Shown: positions 50,202 to 59,175, counted from the first letter of the stretch. The stretch: DNA of 64,000 nucleotides from Varibaculum prostatecancerukia (GCF_943169825.2 NZ_OW968402.1:1302001-1366000), one strand, 5' to 3'. Numbers and translations are program-made. The notes: generated from the letters alone by a model not told the origin.

Positions 50202-50846
50202 TTAGAGAACCTGCCCGTCCCACTGCCAGTTCTTGAACTCAAACTTCAGCGGTTCTTTCCAGAAACGGCCCTTGACCCCGGAGGAATCCTTACCCGTGTG
50301 CAGCATGAACTTGTCTTCCGGAGAGGGGATGGTGATGGTCACATCGTACAGGCCGGGCTTGAGCTTGATGTTGTTACCGTAGTGAGGACCGTCAGAGGCA
50401 ATCATCGGCATCATGGTGCCCAGGTCAGTTTCCTCACCGGTCTTTTGATCCTTAACTGTAACCTTCATATCGTCCAGGTAAGGCATGAAAGTATCCGCCG
50501 GGTACCCGAATTCTTCTGCCTTCTTGTTGGTAGAAGCATCAATCTCGAAGTGCATATCGGACTCGGAAGCCGGAGGCATCTTCATCGAGCCGTGCTCCAT
50601 ATCGACAGCCTGGAAATAAACAACGTTTACATTCAGCGGCCCGTTGGTTTGTTCGCCAGAATCCCCAACCGGAATTTCCTTGATACCTACAACATTGGGA
50701 TCGCTGGGCTTTTCCGGCTGCTTCTGCTCGGTCGCCGACTTGGATTCCTGCGGCTTAGCCTGACCGCCCGACGAAGTTCCGCCACAGCCGCTGAGGCTCA
50801 TGCCCAACGCCAGGACGGCTGCCAAAGCCAGTAGCTTCTTTTTCAT
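50202..50846 (-). CDS. P19/Tp34-type iron-binding lipoprotein
   Basis: This 214-residue lipoprotein (signal MKKKLLALAAVLALGMSLSG then Cys) has the P19 fold. Key metal-ligand regions are VDMEHGSMKMPPASESDMHF near residue 87 and MMPMIASDGPHYGNN near 150, supplying the Met, Glu and His residues for the Cu/Fe sites. It accepts iron outside the membrane and works with FTR1. It overlaps the FTR1 stop by one base. Confidence 0.92.
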   Translation of the reverse strand: MKKKLLALAAVLALGMSLSGCGGTSSGGQAKPQESKSATEQKQPEKPSDPNVVGIKEIPVGDSGEQTNGPLNVNVVYFQAVDMEHGSMKMPPASESDMHFEIDASTNKKAEEFGYPADTFMPYLDDMKVTVKDQKTGEETDLGTMMPMIASDGPHYGNNIKLKPGLYDVTITIPSPEDKFMLHTGKDSSGVKGRFWKEPLKFEFKNWQWDGQVL

Positions 50847-52555
50847 TATTCTTCCTTTCCGCTGTTCGCTTCGACAGCGTCTTTTTTATCTTCCCTCGAA
50901 GAGTTTTCTTCGAAAGCTTTATCATTACTTTCCGAGATAGGGGTGTCGGAACGAATCTCGGAGCCGCCCGCCTCGGGCTGGTCAGCTTTTGCCTTGCGGA
51001 GTTGCAACAGAGCCAAGACTCCCAATACCGCGGCGGTAATAATTTGGGCACCGAGGGTTTCCGCAGTGGGATAGATTCCCAGGAACACCACGGTAGGAAC
51101 GCCAGACACCATATGTGCCCCGACCAAAGCAGCCTCTTGCAGCTCTTTAATCGCCCCGCCCACGATGGCTATCGCCAGCAACGCCAGCAATATCGAAGTC
51201 CACTTAAAGAAAGGCTTGAGCGGCAGGCGTACCCCGAACTGCCACACTAGCACGAATAGAATCGCGAGGATGACTACCGCCGTTACGCCACCCGCAACGA
51301 TAAACCAATAATCGCTGTGTGTTTTCGCCCCGGAGACAATCGGGTAAAAGAACAGGATGGTTTCAGCACCCTCCCGAGCCACGGTGAGGAAGGACACAAA
51401 TGCCAGGGCAAAAACGCCTCCCGAAGCGGTTTTTTCGCCCGCGGTGGCCTTAATATATTCCTCCCAGCGTTTGCCACCGGACTTGCTCAGTATCCAGTTA
51501 GACACATAAATCAGCATCAGGGCGGCTGCTAGGCCGGTAATCCCCTCCAGCAGTTCCTGACCCATTCCGCTCTGCACGCTGGCGCTGAGCTGCCCAAACA
51601 GAATAGCCAGACTGATGGAAATGACCACGGCGATAACCACGCCAGCTAAGATTCCCCGCAGCTGGTCGCGCCGCCCCGCTTTCAACGCGTAGGTGACCAA
51701 CGCTGCCACGACCAGCAGCGCCTCCGCGCCTTCACGTAGCAGAATCAGAAAAGCGGAAAAGAAACCGGCAATCCCCAGCGGTCCCGTGTCCTGCGTTTTC
51801 GAGTCTAAAAATTTCGCATCCTCAGCCAGCTTCGCAATCAGGTCCTTGCCAAGTTTTTCCTGTTGAGCCTGGTCACGACCGTCTTTGTAGCCCTGTCGCA
51901 AGTCACTGAACATGCCCTCAATCTCAGTCACACGATTGAAACCTTTGTGCACAATGGTGTTGTTTTCAAACCCGTCAGCTTCGTAATGCCCCAGGTACGC
52001 TTCGGTAGCCAAGGTGAATGCCCGGTCGGCTTGTCCCTTGACGTAGGCGCTTTGGGCATCGGTGATAACTTGCGCAATTGTGTCGGCAACCCTGCTCCAC
52101 TGATCCGCCACCTTAGGGGCTTTGACCAGCTTAGTTACCGTTTCTGTGAGCAGGTCTGCGACTTTGTCGCTGTCTTCTCGCAGTGCCTCCGGGCTCGCAC
52201 CGTCACGGCTGAGATTGCGTAAGTTCAATAGTTCGGCGACAAACTTATCGTTTACGTCACGCCCCAAAGCATGTTTGACCTGGTCCTCCAGGCCGCTCGT
52301 CTGGTAGTTCTCATAGTAGGCTTGACGAATCAGAGTCTGGACCGCGCTCGGATCGCCAGCTTCGGGAACCGCGGCGAGCTTTTCCTGCATTACCGACACG
52401 ACCTCAGACCATTCACCCAGATCGGAATCTTGGGCTGCGGCCGCGCTAGACCAGACCACCCCTCCGAAGGCTAGCGCCACCACCAAAGCGGAAAAACCTA
52501 CGATAAACCGCAGTCCTCGTGCCCACAGAGAAGGCTGGTTTCTGGTTGCGTTCAC
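50846..52555 (-). CDS. FTR1-family iron permease with long extracellular domain (FetM-like)
   Basis: This 569-residue protein has a signal sequence and a helical extracellular domain of about 230 residues. Seven membrane helices follow, with both FTR1 iron motifs: LLREGAEALLVV near residue 268 and VAREGAETILFF near 398 (REGxE). The C-terminal tail is acidic and charged. The domain order is that of FetM/Cj1658-type permeases. It is the first gene of the eight-gene operon, directly behind an iron box. Confidence 0.93.
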   Translation of the reverse strand: MNATRNQPSLWARGLRFIVGFSALVVALAFGGVVWSSAAAAQDSDLGEWSEVVSVMQEKLAAVPEAGDPSAVQTLIRQAYYENYQTSGLEDQVKHALGRDVNDKFVAELLNLRNLSRDGASPEALREDSDKVADLLTETVTKLVKAPKVADQWSRVADTIAQVITDAQSAYVKGQADRAFTLATEAYLGHYEADGFENNTIVHKGFNRVTEIEGMFSDLRQGYKDGRDQAQQEKLGKDLIAKLAEDAKFLDSKTQDTGPLGIAGFFSAFLILLREGAEALLVVAALVTYALKAGRRDQLRGILAGVVIAVVISISLAILFGQLSASVQSGMGQELLEGITGLAAALMLIYVSNWILSKSGGKRWEEYIKATAGEKTASGGVFALAFVSFLTVAREGAETILFFYPIVSGAKTHSDYWFIVAGGVTAVVILAILFVLVWQFGVRLPLKPFFKWTSILLALLAIAIVGGAIKELQEAALVGAHMVSGVPTVVFLGIYPTAETLGAQIITAAVLGVLALLQLRKAKADQPEAGGSEIRSDTPISESNDKAFEENSSREDKKDAVEANSGKEE

Positions 52556-52613
52556 GATTCTCTCAACTTCTTTCTAAATCAAATACATAACAAGGCTACA
52601 AATAAACAATTAA

Positions 52614-52632
52614 CAAGGCAAGCCTTACCTTA
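52614..52632 (-). promoter_or_regulatory. DtxR/IdeR-type iron box before the FTR1 operon
   Basis: CAAGGCAAGCCTTACCTTA matches 13 of 19 consensus positions, including the central AAGNCTTACC core shared with the other two boxes, and lies 59 bp before the FTR1 start. Confidence 0.65.
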
Positions 52633-52680
52633 TAGCAAATCTAGCTATTAAAGGCTGATTCTGAACAAAATCCCCTCGCC

Positions 52681-53385
52681 CTACCACAGCTCCTCCAAGT
52701 GGCCGTCTAGCATATTGAACCTACGGTTGCAGTATTCATAAGCGGCCGCGTCGTGCGTGACCATCACGACCGCGCTACTGCCTTGTGCGAGCTCGTGAAA
52801 TAGCCGTAGCACCGCCGCCGTGCTGTCGTCGTCCAAGTCGCCGGTCGGTTCATCCGCCAACAAAACTTCCGGTTGGGCCATGAGTGCTCGGGCGATGGCA
52901 ACCCGACGCATCTCTCCCCCGGAAAGTTCTGCGGGCCAGGCGTGGGATAGATCCGCAATGTCGAGCTTTTCCAGCAAATCCAACGCGCGATTGACAGGCA
53001 AAGACCCCACCCCCACCGGCGACGATTTCCCCGACGACCGCCCTTTTGACCGCAAAGTAGCAGGCAACACCACGTTATCCAAGACGTTGAGAGAGCTGAC
53101 CAGGGTTTGCTGCTGCGTAATCATTCCCAGACGAAACCGGCGCAGCTGGGACAGTTCCCGATCCGAGAGATCAGACAGATCCTCTCCTGCCACCAGAACC
53201 GTTCCTGAGCTGGGACGCAGCAAACCCATCATGAGGTTCAGCAGGGTCGTTTTTCCGTTACCCGATTTGCCTGAAACACCCACAAATTGGCCGGCGTCAA
53301 CACTCAAGCTCACACTGTCTACCGCGTTGAACTCGCGTCCCCGCCGCGAAAACTTCTTGGTCACTTCGCACAGTTCCAACAACAT
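52681..53385 (-). CDS. LolD/MacB-type ABC ATPase
   Basis: This 234-residue ATPase has Walker A GKSGNGKTTLLNLMMG, signature LSGGEMRRVAIARAL and Walker B VLLADEPTGDLDD, and an H-loop VTHDAAAYEYC. It belongs to the FtsE/LolD/MacB class. Its start directly abuts the permease stop. It is the last gene of the shorter iron-box operon. Confidence 0.9.
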   Translation of the reverse strand: MLLELCEVTKKFSRRGREFNAVDSVSLSVDAGQFVGVSGKSGNGKTTLLNLMMGLLRPSSGTVLVAGEDLSDLSDRELSQLRRFRLGMITQQQTLVSSLNVLDNVVLPATLRSKGRSSGKSSPVGVGSLPVNRALDLLEKLDIADLSHAWPAELSGGEMRRVAIARALMAQPEVLLADEPTGDLDDDSTAAVLRLFHELAQGSSAVVMVTHDAAAYEYCNRRFNMLDGHLEELW

Positions 53386-54606
53386 CTATTGCCCCTCCCG
53401 CACGACCTGGTAAGTTTCTTTTCGCAGCAGGCGAATCGCCGAGATAGCACTGGACAGGACGGCGCTGAGGCACACCGTCACCAAGATGAGAACGCCCAGA
53501 GAACACTGGCTCCACAGATCGCTTTGCAGATAGGGCTGCTTCAAAGCCCTTTGAATGGCATCGCCAAAGGGTCGCAGCAGCGCCGCGCTGAGTCCCAGCC
53601 CCAGCACGCCACCCGTCAGGCTGACCAGCAGATTCTCTTTCAGCAACATTGCGGTCAGCATCCGCTTGGTGGCACCCATTATCCGCAACGAGCCCAACTC
53701 TTTGCTCCGAGACATGACGCTGACCCAGTTGACCGTCACCATCACCGCCAACGCTACTGCCCAAAAGACAGCCAGAAAGACCTGCAGGGCGCCCACAATG
53801 TGACCCACACCCTCCTTGAGCCGGGAACTAATCCCGTTCGCAGACACAAAGCCCAAGCCCTTCAGCTGGGGAGATTTAGAAATATGCTGCGCCACTTCCT
53901 CCGGGGCGTAACCGGGCTTGACTTTTACCATCACTGCGGAAACCCGGTGTCCAATCTCATCTGCGGACAAGACCGGATGCCCCACCTTTTCAGCTTGGCG
54001 CGCCAGGATTTTCGTGGTCGCCAGATTGGCAAACACAGACGAATCCAGGTTCGTGCCCGTCGGCGCCAGCCGCGCGCTTACCGGGAATTCATAGTTAAAC
54101 AGGCGAATCTTGCCCTGGGCATTAATCTGAACTTTGGAGCCCGCGACCAGCTCACCGTCCTGCAGACCACGTGAATAAGTGGCTTGAATCCAGGGTTTGA
54201 TAACAAAGTCGGTGTCCGGATCAATGCCGATAATCTGCAGCCGCACCTCGCAGCAACTCGCCATTAGGGAAGCAATATAGGTTTGCGTGGTGACCTGTTC
54301 CACCCCGGCAACATTGGCGACCGAATCCGAAACGTCATCTGGCAGCAAAAACCCGCTCGGTTTTCCCCCGCAGAGGTAAATATCCTTTGCGGATTGCTCA
54401 AACTGGGAAGGCACAATCATTATGTCCGCCCCCAAGCGTTCCTTGACCGATGACAAACCTTGGCTGAGGTTCAGCGAAACCATCCCTGCACCGAACGTTA
54501 TCGCGCTGAGCAGGACTGCCACCAGGAACAGTCCTAAACTGCGGTAACGGTAATATTTGAGATTACGAAAAGGGAGTTTACCCCAGGTTATCTGGCTGCT
54601 TTGCAT
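53386..54606 (-). CDS. FtsX/MacB-like ABC permease
   Basis: This 406-residue protein has one N-terminal helix, a large outer domain and three C-terminal helices with SRSKELGSLRIMGATKRMLT near residue 310 (the FtsX motif). The outer domain carries a CCEVRLQ segment (adjacent cysteines near residue 117) and one more Cys near 78, which could bind metal or form a disulfide. It sits between DUF4418 and the ATPase. Confidence 0.85.
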   Translation of the reverse strand: MQSSQITWGKLPFRNLKYYRYRSLGLFLVAVLLSAITFGAGMVSLNLSQGLSSVKERLGADIMIVPSQFEQSAKDIYLCGGKPSGFLLPDDVSDSVANVAGVEQVTTQTYIASLMASCCEVRLQIIGIDPDTDFVIKPWIQATYSRGLQDGELVAGSKVQINAQGKIRLFNYEFPVSARLAPTGTNLDSSVFANLATTKILARQAEKVGHPVLSADEIGHRVSAVMVKVKPGYAPEEVAQHISKSPQLKGLGFVSANGISSRLKEGVGHIVGALQVFLAVFWAVALAVMVTVNWVSVMSRSKELGSLRIMGATKRMLTAMLLKENLLVSLTGGVLGLGLSAALLRPFGDAIQRALKQPYLQSDLWSQCSLGVLILVTVCLSAVLSSAISAIRLLRKETYQVVREGQ

Positions 54607-54612
54607 TGCAGT

Positions 54613-55131
54613 TTATGCCGCAGCTTTCTGAAGCTCCGGGCGGTTCCTTTGATCCAGGAATATCGCCGCACCGACTGCCAGGATCCCTATACAGCTCAGC
54701 GCCAACAGCGTGGGCATCGCGTAAACATTGCAAGACATTTCCTCGTTTTTGCACGTTCCAATAAGCACGGTGACAATCGAAATTTCCAGCACATAGATGA
54801 GCGCCGCACTCAGGTTCAAACCGGTGCGAATCTGGGAGTTCATAAACAATGCCAGCAGCCCAATGACCAGCAGGAGGATTCCAATCCCCAAGCTGGCTTG
54901 AGCGGACCAGTAGCACGCCATATGTTGATGAGCCTCACCCATCGCTTTGCCAGCCTGCCCCATGTGGTTCATATGGTCCATACCACCGGAGCCTTTCATC
55001 CCGGACATATGTTCCTTGCCGGAGCTGTGTTTGGCAGCGAACTCGCAAACCGGCGCAAAAGTCCGCGGCGCGATGGCAATGAGCAGGCCCAACACTACGG
55101 TAGGCAGCGAACCAATGATTCTATCCTTCAT
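54613..55131 (-). CDS. DUF4418 family membrane protein
   Basis: This 172-residue protein has four membrane helices and an outer Met/His-rich loop (HSSGKEHMSGMKGSGGMDHM, then NHMG) after the first span, plus CxxE-type residues (APVCEF, TCKNEEMSCNVY). DUF4418 proteins accompany metal-related ABC operons. The Met/His loop suggests Cu or Fe binding. It is first in the operon behind the best iron box of the island. Confidence 0.8.
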   Translation of the reverse strand: MKDRIIGSLPTVVLGLLIAIAPRTFAPVCEFAAKHSSGKEHMSGMKGSGGMDHMNHMGQAGKAMGEAHQHMACYWSAQASLGIGILLLVIGLLALFMNSQIRTGLNLSAALIYVLEISIVTVLIGTCKNEEMSCNVYAMPTLLALSCIGILAVGAAIFLDQRNRPELQKAAA

Positions 55132-55191
55132 GCGATTTCCTCCTTAAGATTTAACGACAACGCCAATCATCACACAGCTCAAAATAATTAG

Positions 55192-55210
55192 CAAGGTTAG
55201 CCTTACCTAA
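55192..55210 (-). promoter_or_regulatory. DtxR/IdeR-type iron box before the DUF4418 operon
   Basis: CAAGGTTAGCCTTACCTAA matches 16 of 19 positions of TTAGGTTAGSCTAACCTAA and lies 61 bp before the DUF4418 start, on the island's right side. Confidence 0.78.
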
Positions 55211-55239
55211 TTAGAAAGAAAATATCGGAGGGTGTCAGG

Positions 55240-55545
55240 ACAGTGCCCGGAGGCTCAAACGTATCTACGATACCCCTGCCACCCCCTTAGACCGTTTGCT
55301 TACCCCCGGGATACTTTCAAGGACGCAAATACACGAACTACGCCAGTTGCGTGAGATCACTAATCCCGCTGAACTCACCCGCGATATCCTGCGCTATCAA
55401 AGCATCCTCACCGGTCTAGCCAAAACCCCGACCGAGCAACTACTAGCCAAGACAGAAGAAACACGCGAGAAACGAAAAACAAACTCACCATCGGCATCAA
55501 AACCCACGCTGCCGAAAAAGTTTCGCGCTCAAATTGGCATGAGAC
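55240..55545 (+). pseudogene. Transposase C-terminal relic
   Basis: The plus frame reads RRLKRIYDTPATPLDRLLTP, then GILSRTQIHELRQLREITNP and AELTRDILRYQ. The (K/R)RxYDxPxTPLxRLL motif is characteristic of the region behind the integrase-core domain of several transposase families. Catalytic DDE residues and the start are missing. The frame runs on through the att-like repeat by chance. It marks the right end of the island. Confidence 0.5.
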
Positions 55546-55550
55546 ACCAC

Positions 55551-55582
55551 GGGGTCGCAGGTTCAAATCCTGTCAGCCCGAC
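55551..55582 (+). repeat. attR-like direct repeat
   Basis: This is the exact copy of the last 31 nt of tRNA-Pro(GGG) plus one base, with no tRNA 5' part in front. Together with 43911-43942 it delimits the iron island. Confidence 0.85.
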
Positions 55583-55635
55583 CATTTATTTTTGCTGCTA
55601 GTGCCGTTTTATGGGCAGCTGGTTATGATAGAAAC

Positions 55636-56157
55636 ATGACTGAGATTTCTAATATCATTCACGGCCGTTGGAGCCCGCGCGAATATGACCCTGACTTTCC
55701 CATAAGCAGCGAGGATATGAGCCAGCTTCTAGAGGCAGCGCGTTGGGCGCCCTCGGCAATGAATGCTCAAGAATGGTGGTTCGTGCCCGGGATTCGCGGC
55801 GATAAAAACTACGAGATTCTGCGCCGGGCAGTAGCCGGTTTTTCGGATTGGGCGCTTGATGCGTCCGGGCTGATTCTTAACATTCATCAGGAATATCCGT
55901 CTCGCCACGGCCTAGATTTTGGCCCCTACGACTTGGGTAGCGCGGTGCAAAATATGTTGCTGCAAGCCGAAGTCATGGGACTACATATGCGCCCCTTTGC
56001 CACTTTTGATCGGGAGCTAGTATGCCGGGAGTTCCAGATCGCCGCTCCCTACGTGCCCTTCACCATGTGCACCGTAGGTAAAGAACCTGCTGGGCTCACT
56101 AAAGACCGGGAACGCAAACCGCTTGATCAGCTACTTTGGGAAAACCACCAGGCTTAG
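55636..56157 (+). CDS. Nitroreductase-family flavoprotein
   Basis: This 173-residue, short nitroreductase has RWSPREYDPDF near residue 11, ARWAPSAMNAQEWWFV near 38 (FMN phosphate contacts) and DLGSAVQNMLLQAEVMGLHM near 98. It likely reduces small quinones or nitro compounds using NAD(P)H and FMN. It lies just outside the island, with no operon partner. Confidence 0.9.
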   Translation: MTEISNIIHGRWSPREYDPDFPISSEDMSQLLEAARWAPSAMNAQEWWFVPGIRGDKNYEILRRAVAGFSDWALDASGLILNIHQEYPSRHGLDFGPYDLGSAVQNMLLQAEVMGLHMRPFATFDRELVCREFQIAAPYVPFTMCTVGKEPAGLTKDRERKPLDQLLWENHQA

Positions 56158-56195
56158 CCGAAGCCAACGGTTAGGTATAGCCCAAAATACTTTGA

Positions 56196-56238
56196 AAGAA
56201 AAACAGGTTCCCCCGCGATAGTTTCGCGGGGGAACCTG
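56196..56238 (-). terminator. Terminator of the small gene after pyk
   Basis: CAGGTTCCCCCGCGA (56204-56218) and TCGCGGGGGAACCTG (56224-56238) make a perfect 15-bp stem with a 5-nt loop. On the minus strand TTTTTCTTTC follows, so it ends transcription from the small minus-strand gene. Confidence 0.9.
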
Positions 56239-56295
56239 ATCGCTTGGTACGCCACTATAGAAAACTAGGTTTCTAAGGGCGCTGCAGGCACCCTC

Positions 56296-56502
56296 TTAAG
56301 CGGCCGGGCGCAGTTGCAAGCCCAGATACTGGGCAGCGCGAGCTCGCAGAGATTCATCTGCCAGAGCCGCGATGGCTTCACGCACCTGACGGTTTTGGCT
56401 AACGTCCGCAAACCAAGGGCTGATCGCATCAGAGATTGCGTTAATCAGCAGATTGTTTGCTTGGCGGCCAGTGCCTGCTTCGACAATGTTATATTTTTCC
56501 AT
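56296..56502 (-). CDS. Small hypothetical protein
   Basis: ATG 56502 (GGAG 9 nt upstream) gives 68 residues beginning MEKYNIVEAGTGRQANNLLI and ending AAQYLGLQLRPAA. The composition is amphipathic-helical with no membrane span. A consensus-like promoter at 56674-56702 and a strong terminator at 56196-56238 bracket it, so it is an independent unit with a leader of about 165 nt. Function unknown. Confidence 0.6.
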   Translation of the reverse strand: MEKYNIVEAGTGRQANNLLINAISDAISPWFADVSQNRQVREAIAALADESLRARAAQYLGLQLRPAA

Positions 56503-56673
56503 TTTTGATACTCCATTCACTTCTTCTTCTCACGGGGTTGGCGCATTGTCCGCACCGGTAACCCCGGGGTTCAAAAAGAACCCTGCCTGTTTAGGTCAAC
56601 CTCAGCACACCACACCGGAAGTACACAGTCAACCAAATTTCCGAGAAAACCCGAAAACTTCAACAAGTGTTAA

Positions 56674-56702
56674 ACCTTATTTTACCATCTGGGCTCTGTC
56701 AA
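56674..56702 (-). promoter_or_regulatory. Promoter of the small gene
   Basis: On the minus strand TTGACA (56697-56702), 17 nt, TAAGGT (56674-56679). The -35 is consensus and the spacing ideal. The 56503-56793 gap otherwise holds only the leader of this gene. Confidence 0.55.
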
Positions 56703-56793
56703 GCGTTGTTAGCTATTTCACCGCGCGCCAGCAGTAAAGATAATGCCGCAACGCAAAAACCTGGGTACACCCTCGGAAAAAACATATTACAGG

Positions 56794-58218
56794 CTAACGG
56801 TAGTCGTTTTCCATTCCCACCGTATGAATCCGCATCGAGTTAGTGGATCCGGGAACCCCCGGAGGCATTCCTCCCAGAATAATTACTTGATCTCCGCGTT
56901 TGGCTAAACCTTGGGCTTGCAGCACCTGGTCAACTTGCCAAACCATGTCATCGGTGTGGGTCACATAAGGAACCCGGTAAGTGTGAATTCCCCAAGAAAC
57001 CGCCAATTGGTTACGGGTAGATTCCAGGGGAGTAAATGCCAACATCGGGATGGGGGAACGCAGCCGCGACATGGTGCGCGCGCTGGTGCCTCCTTGAGTG
57101 AAGGCAATCATGAACTTCAGGTCTAACATTTCCGCTGCTCGCGCCGCCGCAATCGAAAGCACCCCGGCACGGTCATGGTCGTAAGTAGTTAGCGGGGCGA
57201 TCCGATCTCCCCCGTTTTCCTCTACATTATTAATCACCGAAGCCATAAGGCGCACCGCATCAATCGGGTAGGCCCCCACCGAGGTCTCCCCCGACAACAT
57301 CACCGCATCAGCACCGTCTAAGATTGCATTCGCACAGTCAGAAGCTTCCGCGCGGGTAGGACGGGGATTATGAATCATAGAGTCAAAAACTTGCGTAGCC
57401 ACGATTACCGGCTTTGCATAGCGGCGCGCCAGCTCAATCGCCCGCTTTTGCACCAGCGGTACTGCCTCTAAGGGCATTTCTACCCCCAGGTCGCCGCGCG
57501 CCACCATAATCCCATCAAAAGCCTGCACAATCTCTACCAGACGCTCTACAGCCTGCGGTTTTTCAATCTTGGCGATAACCGGAATATGGACTTCCTCTTC
57601 TTCCATAATCCGCTTTACATCCGCAAAATCATCGGCACTGCGCACAAATGATAGCGCAATCAGGTCGGCTCCTTGCTGCAAAGCCCAACGTAAATCATCT
57701 TCATCTTTTTCGGACAGTGCCGGTACCGAAACTGCAACTCCCGGCAGGTTTAGTCCCTTGTGGTCAGAAACCACCCCCGGCACTTCCACCTCGGTAACTA
57801 CATCGGTAGCGGTAACTTGCTTTACCCGCACTTGCACATTGCCGTCATCAATCAAGAGGACGTCTCCCGGGGTGCAATCCCCCGGCAACCCTTTGAAAGT
57901 AGTACCCACGATTTCCTTATTCCCCGGCACATCCCGGGTAGTAATCGTAAAAGTGTCACCCTTTTTCAAGGTCTGCGGACCGGTGGCGAAAGTTTCTAAA
58001 CGAATCTTGGGACCTTGCAAATCCACCAGTACCGCAATCGCTTTACCGGTTTGCAGCGCTACTCGCCGAATATTAGCGATAGTAGCTTCCGCTTCTTCTT
58101 GGCTGCCGTGCGAACGGTTAATCCGCGCCACATTCATTCCGGCCATAGCCAGTTTTTCAATTTGCGATGGGGAGTTCGTTGCCGGTCCTAAAGTACATAC
58201 AATTTTTGCTCTGCGCAT
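56794..58218 (-). CDS. pyk: Pyruvate kinase
   Basis: This 474-residue glycolytic enzyme makes pyruvate and ATP from PEP and ADP. RAKIVCTLGPATNS opens the chain; MNVARINRSHGSQEE near residue 28 binds the substrate; VIAKIEKPQAVERL near 215 carries the catalytic Lys; MVARGDLGVEMPLE near 240 binds Mg2+; GETSVGAYP near 310 follows. Length is normal. It is monocistronic or at the start of the unit leading to the small gene. Confidence 0.97.
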   Translation of the reverse strand: MRRAKIVCTLGPATNSPSQIEKLAMAGMNVARINRSHGSQEEAEATIANIRRVALQTGKAIAVLVDLQGPKIRLETFATGPQTLKKGDTFTITTRDVPGNKEIVGTTFKGLPGDCTPGDVLLIDDGNVQVRVKQVTATDVVTEVEVPGVVSDHKGLNLPGVAVSVPALSEKDEDDLRWALQQGADLIALSFVRSADDFADVKRIMEEEEVHIPVIAKIEKPQAVERLVEIVQAFDGIMVARGDLGVEMPLEAVPLVQKRAIELARRYAKPVIVATQVFDSMIHNPRPTRAEASDCANAILDGADAVMLSGETSVGAYPIDAVRLMASVINNVEENGGDRIAPLTTYDHDRAGVLSIAAARAAEMLDLKFMIAFTQGGTSARTMSRLRSPIPMLAFTPLESTRNQLAVSWGIHTYRVPYVTHTDDMVWQVDQVLQAQGLAKRGDQVIILGGMPPGVPGSTNSMRIHTVGMENDYR

Positions 58219-58294
58219 GTTTCTATCCTAGCTAGTTCAGGAGTTCTTTCCACCTCATCGAGGGGATAACTTGCATTTACCAGTGTCAATGTCA

Positions 58295-59164
58295 CTACTG
58301 TGAGATTGACTTAGCCTCGCCAGCCTCCTCCGGCTTTTCCTCTTTATCTGGAGCCACCTGCAGGCGAGGGAAGTTTTGCCTATAGCACCACACGGCAATC
58401 AGAATCCCTAAGGCAAACACCAACAGCGAGGTCCAGGCATTTATTCTTAGCCCCAAGAACTGATTTGCCTGGTCAATCCGGAGATTCTCTATCCAAAAAC
58501 GCCCCAGGCTATAGGCGCAAAGGTAGAAACCCATCATCATCCCTCCCCGGGGATGAAAGCGCCGCTCAATCCATAAAAGCACCGCAATCGCCGCCAGGTT
58601 CCAGAGCATTTCGTAGAGGAAAGTTGGGTGAAATGTCGCGTATTCTTCAAAGCCAAGCGGGCGATGCTGCAAATCAATCTGCAAAGCCCAAGGCAAGGTA
58701 GAAGGACCACCGAAAAGTTCTTGGTTAAAGTAGTTTCCAATCCGACCAAAAATTTGTCCCACCAAAATGGCAGGCGCTATCGCATCCGCTACCGGCGCGA
58801 TTTTTAGTTTCCGGTGACGAAGCACCAGGCAAGCGGTGATGGTAGCCGCAAAGACCCCTCCCCAGATAGCCAGACCGCCATGCCAGATTAAAGGAATCTC
58901 TTTAGGGTCACCGGTGGGACCAAAATAGTCTTGCCATTTGCTTAAGACGTGGTAGATGCGGGCTCCTATAATCCCAAAGGGAATCACCCAAAGCGCCAAA
59001 TCCACTATTACATCCGGGTTGCCGCCTCGCTGCTTATAGCGCCGGGAAGCCCACAGGCATGCCAAGAAAATACCAAGGAGAATCGCAAAAGCATAAGCCC
59101 GTAGGGGAATCGGGCCTAAATACCAGACGCCCTGGGAGGGAGAGGGAATAAAAAACGGGTTCAT
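58295..59164 (-). CDS. lgt: Prolipoprotein diacylglyceryl transferase
   Basis: This 289-residue, seven-helix membrane enzyme moves diacylglycerol from phosphatidylglycerol to the lipobox Cys of prelipoproteins. Essential HGGLAIWGG (near residue 95), the Lgt signature GRIGNYFNQELFGGP (near 140) and RPLGFEEYATFHPTFLYEM are present. It would process the ThiY, P19 and FMN-binding lipoproteins of this window. It lies 11 bp after trpC in the same direction. Confidence 0.96.
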   Translation of the reverse strand: MNPFFIPSPSQGVWYLGPIPLRAYAFAILLGIFLACLWASRRYKQRGGNPDVIVDLALWVIPFGIIGARIYHVLSKWQDYFGPTGDPKEIPLIWHGGLAIWGGVFAATITACLVLRHRKLKIAPVADAIAPAILVGQIFGRIGNYFNQELFGGPSTLPWALQIDLQHRPLGFEEYATFHPTFLYEMLWNLAAIAVLLWIERRFHPRGGMMMGFYLCAYSLGRFWIENLRIDQANQFLGLRINAWTSLLVFALGILIAVWCYRQNFPRLQVAPDKEEKPEEAGEAKSISQ

Positions 59165-59175
59165 CCCATCACTTT

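Noticed and set aside
53287-54174. 295-codon plus-strand frame opposite the iron-island permease
   Set aside because: His/Gln/Arg-rich antisense reading of the FtsX-like gene; no start signal and no domain.
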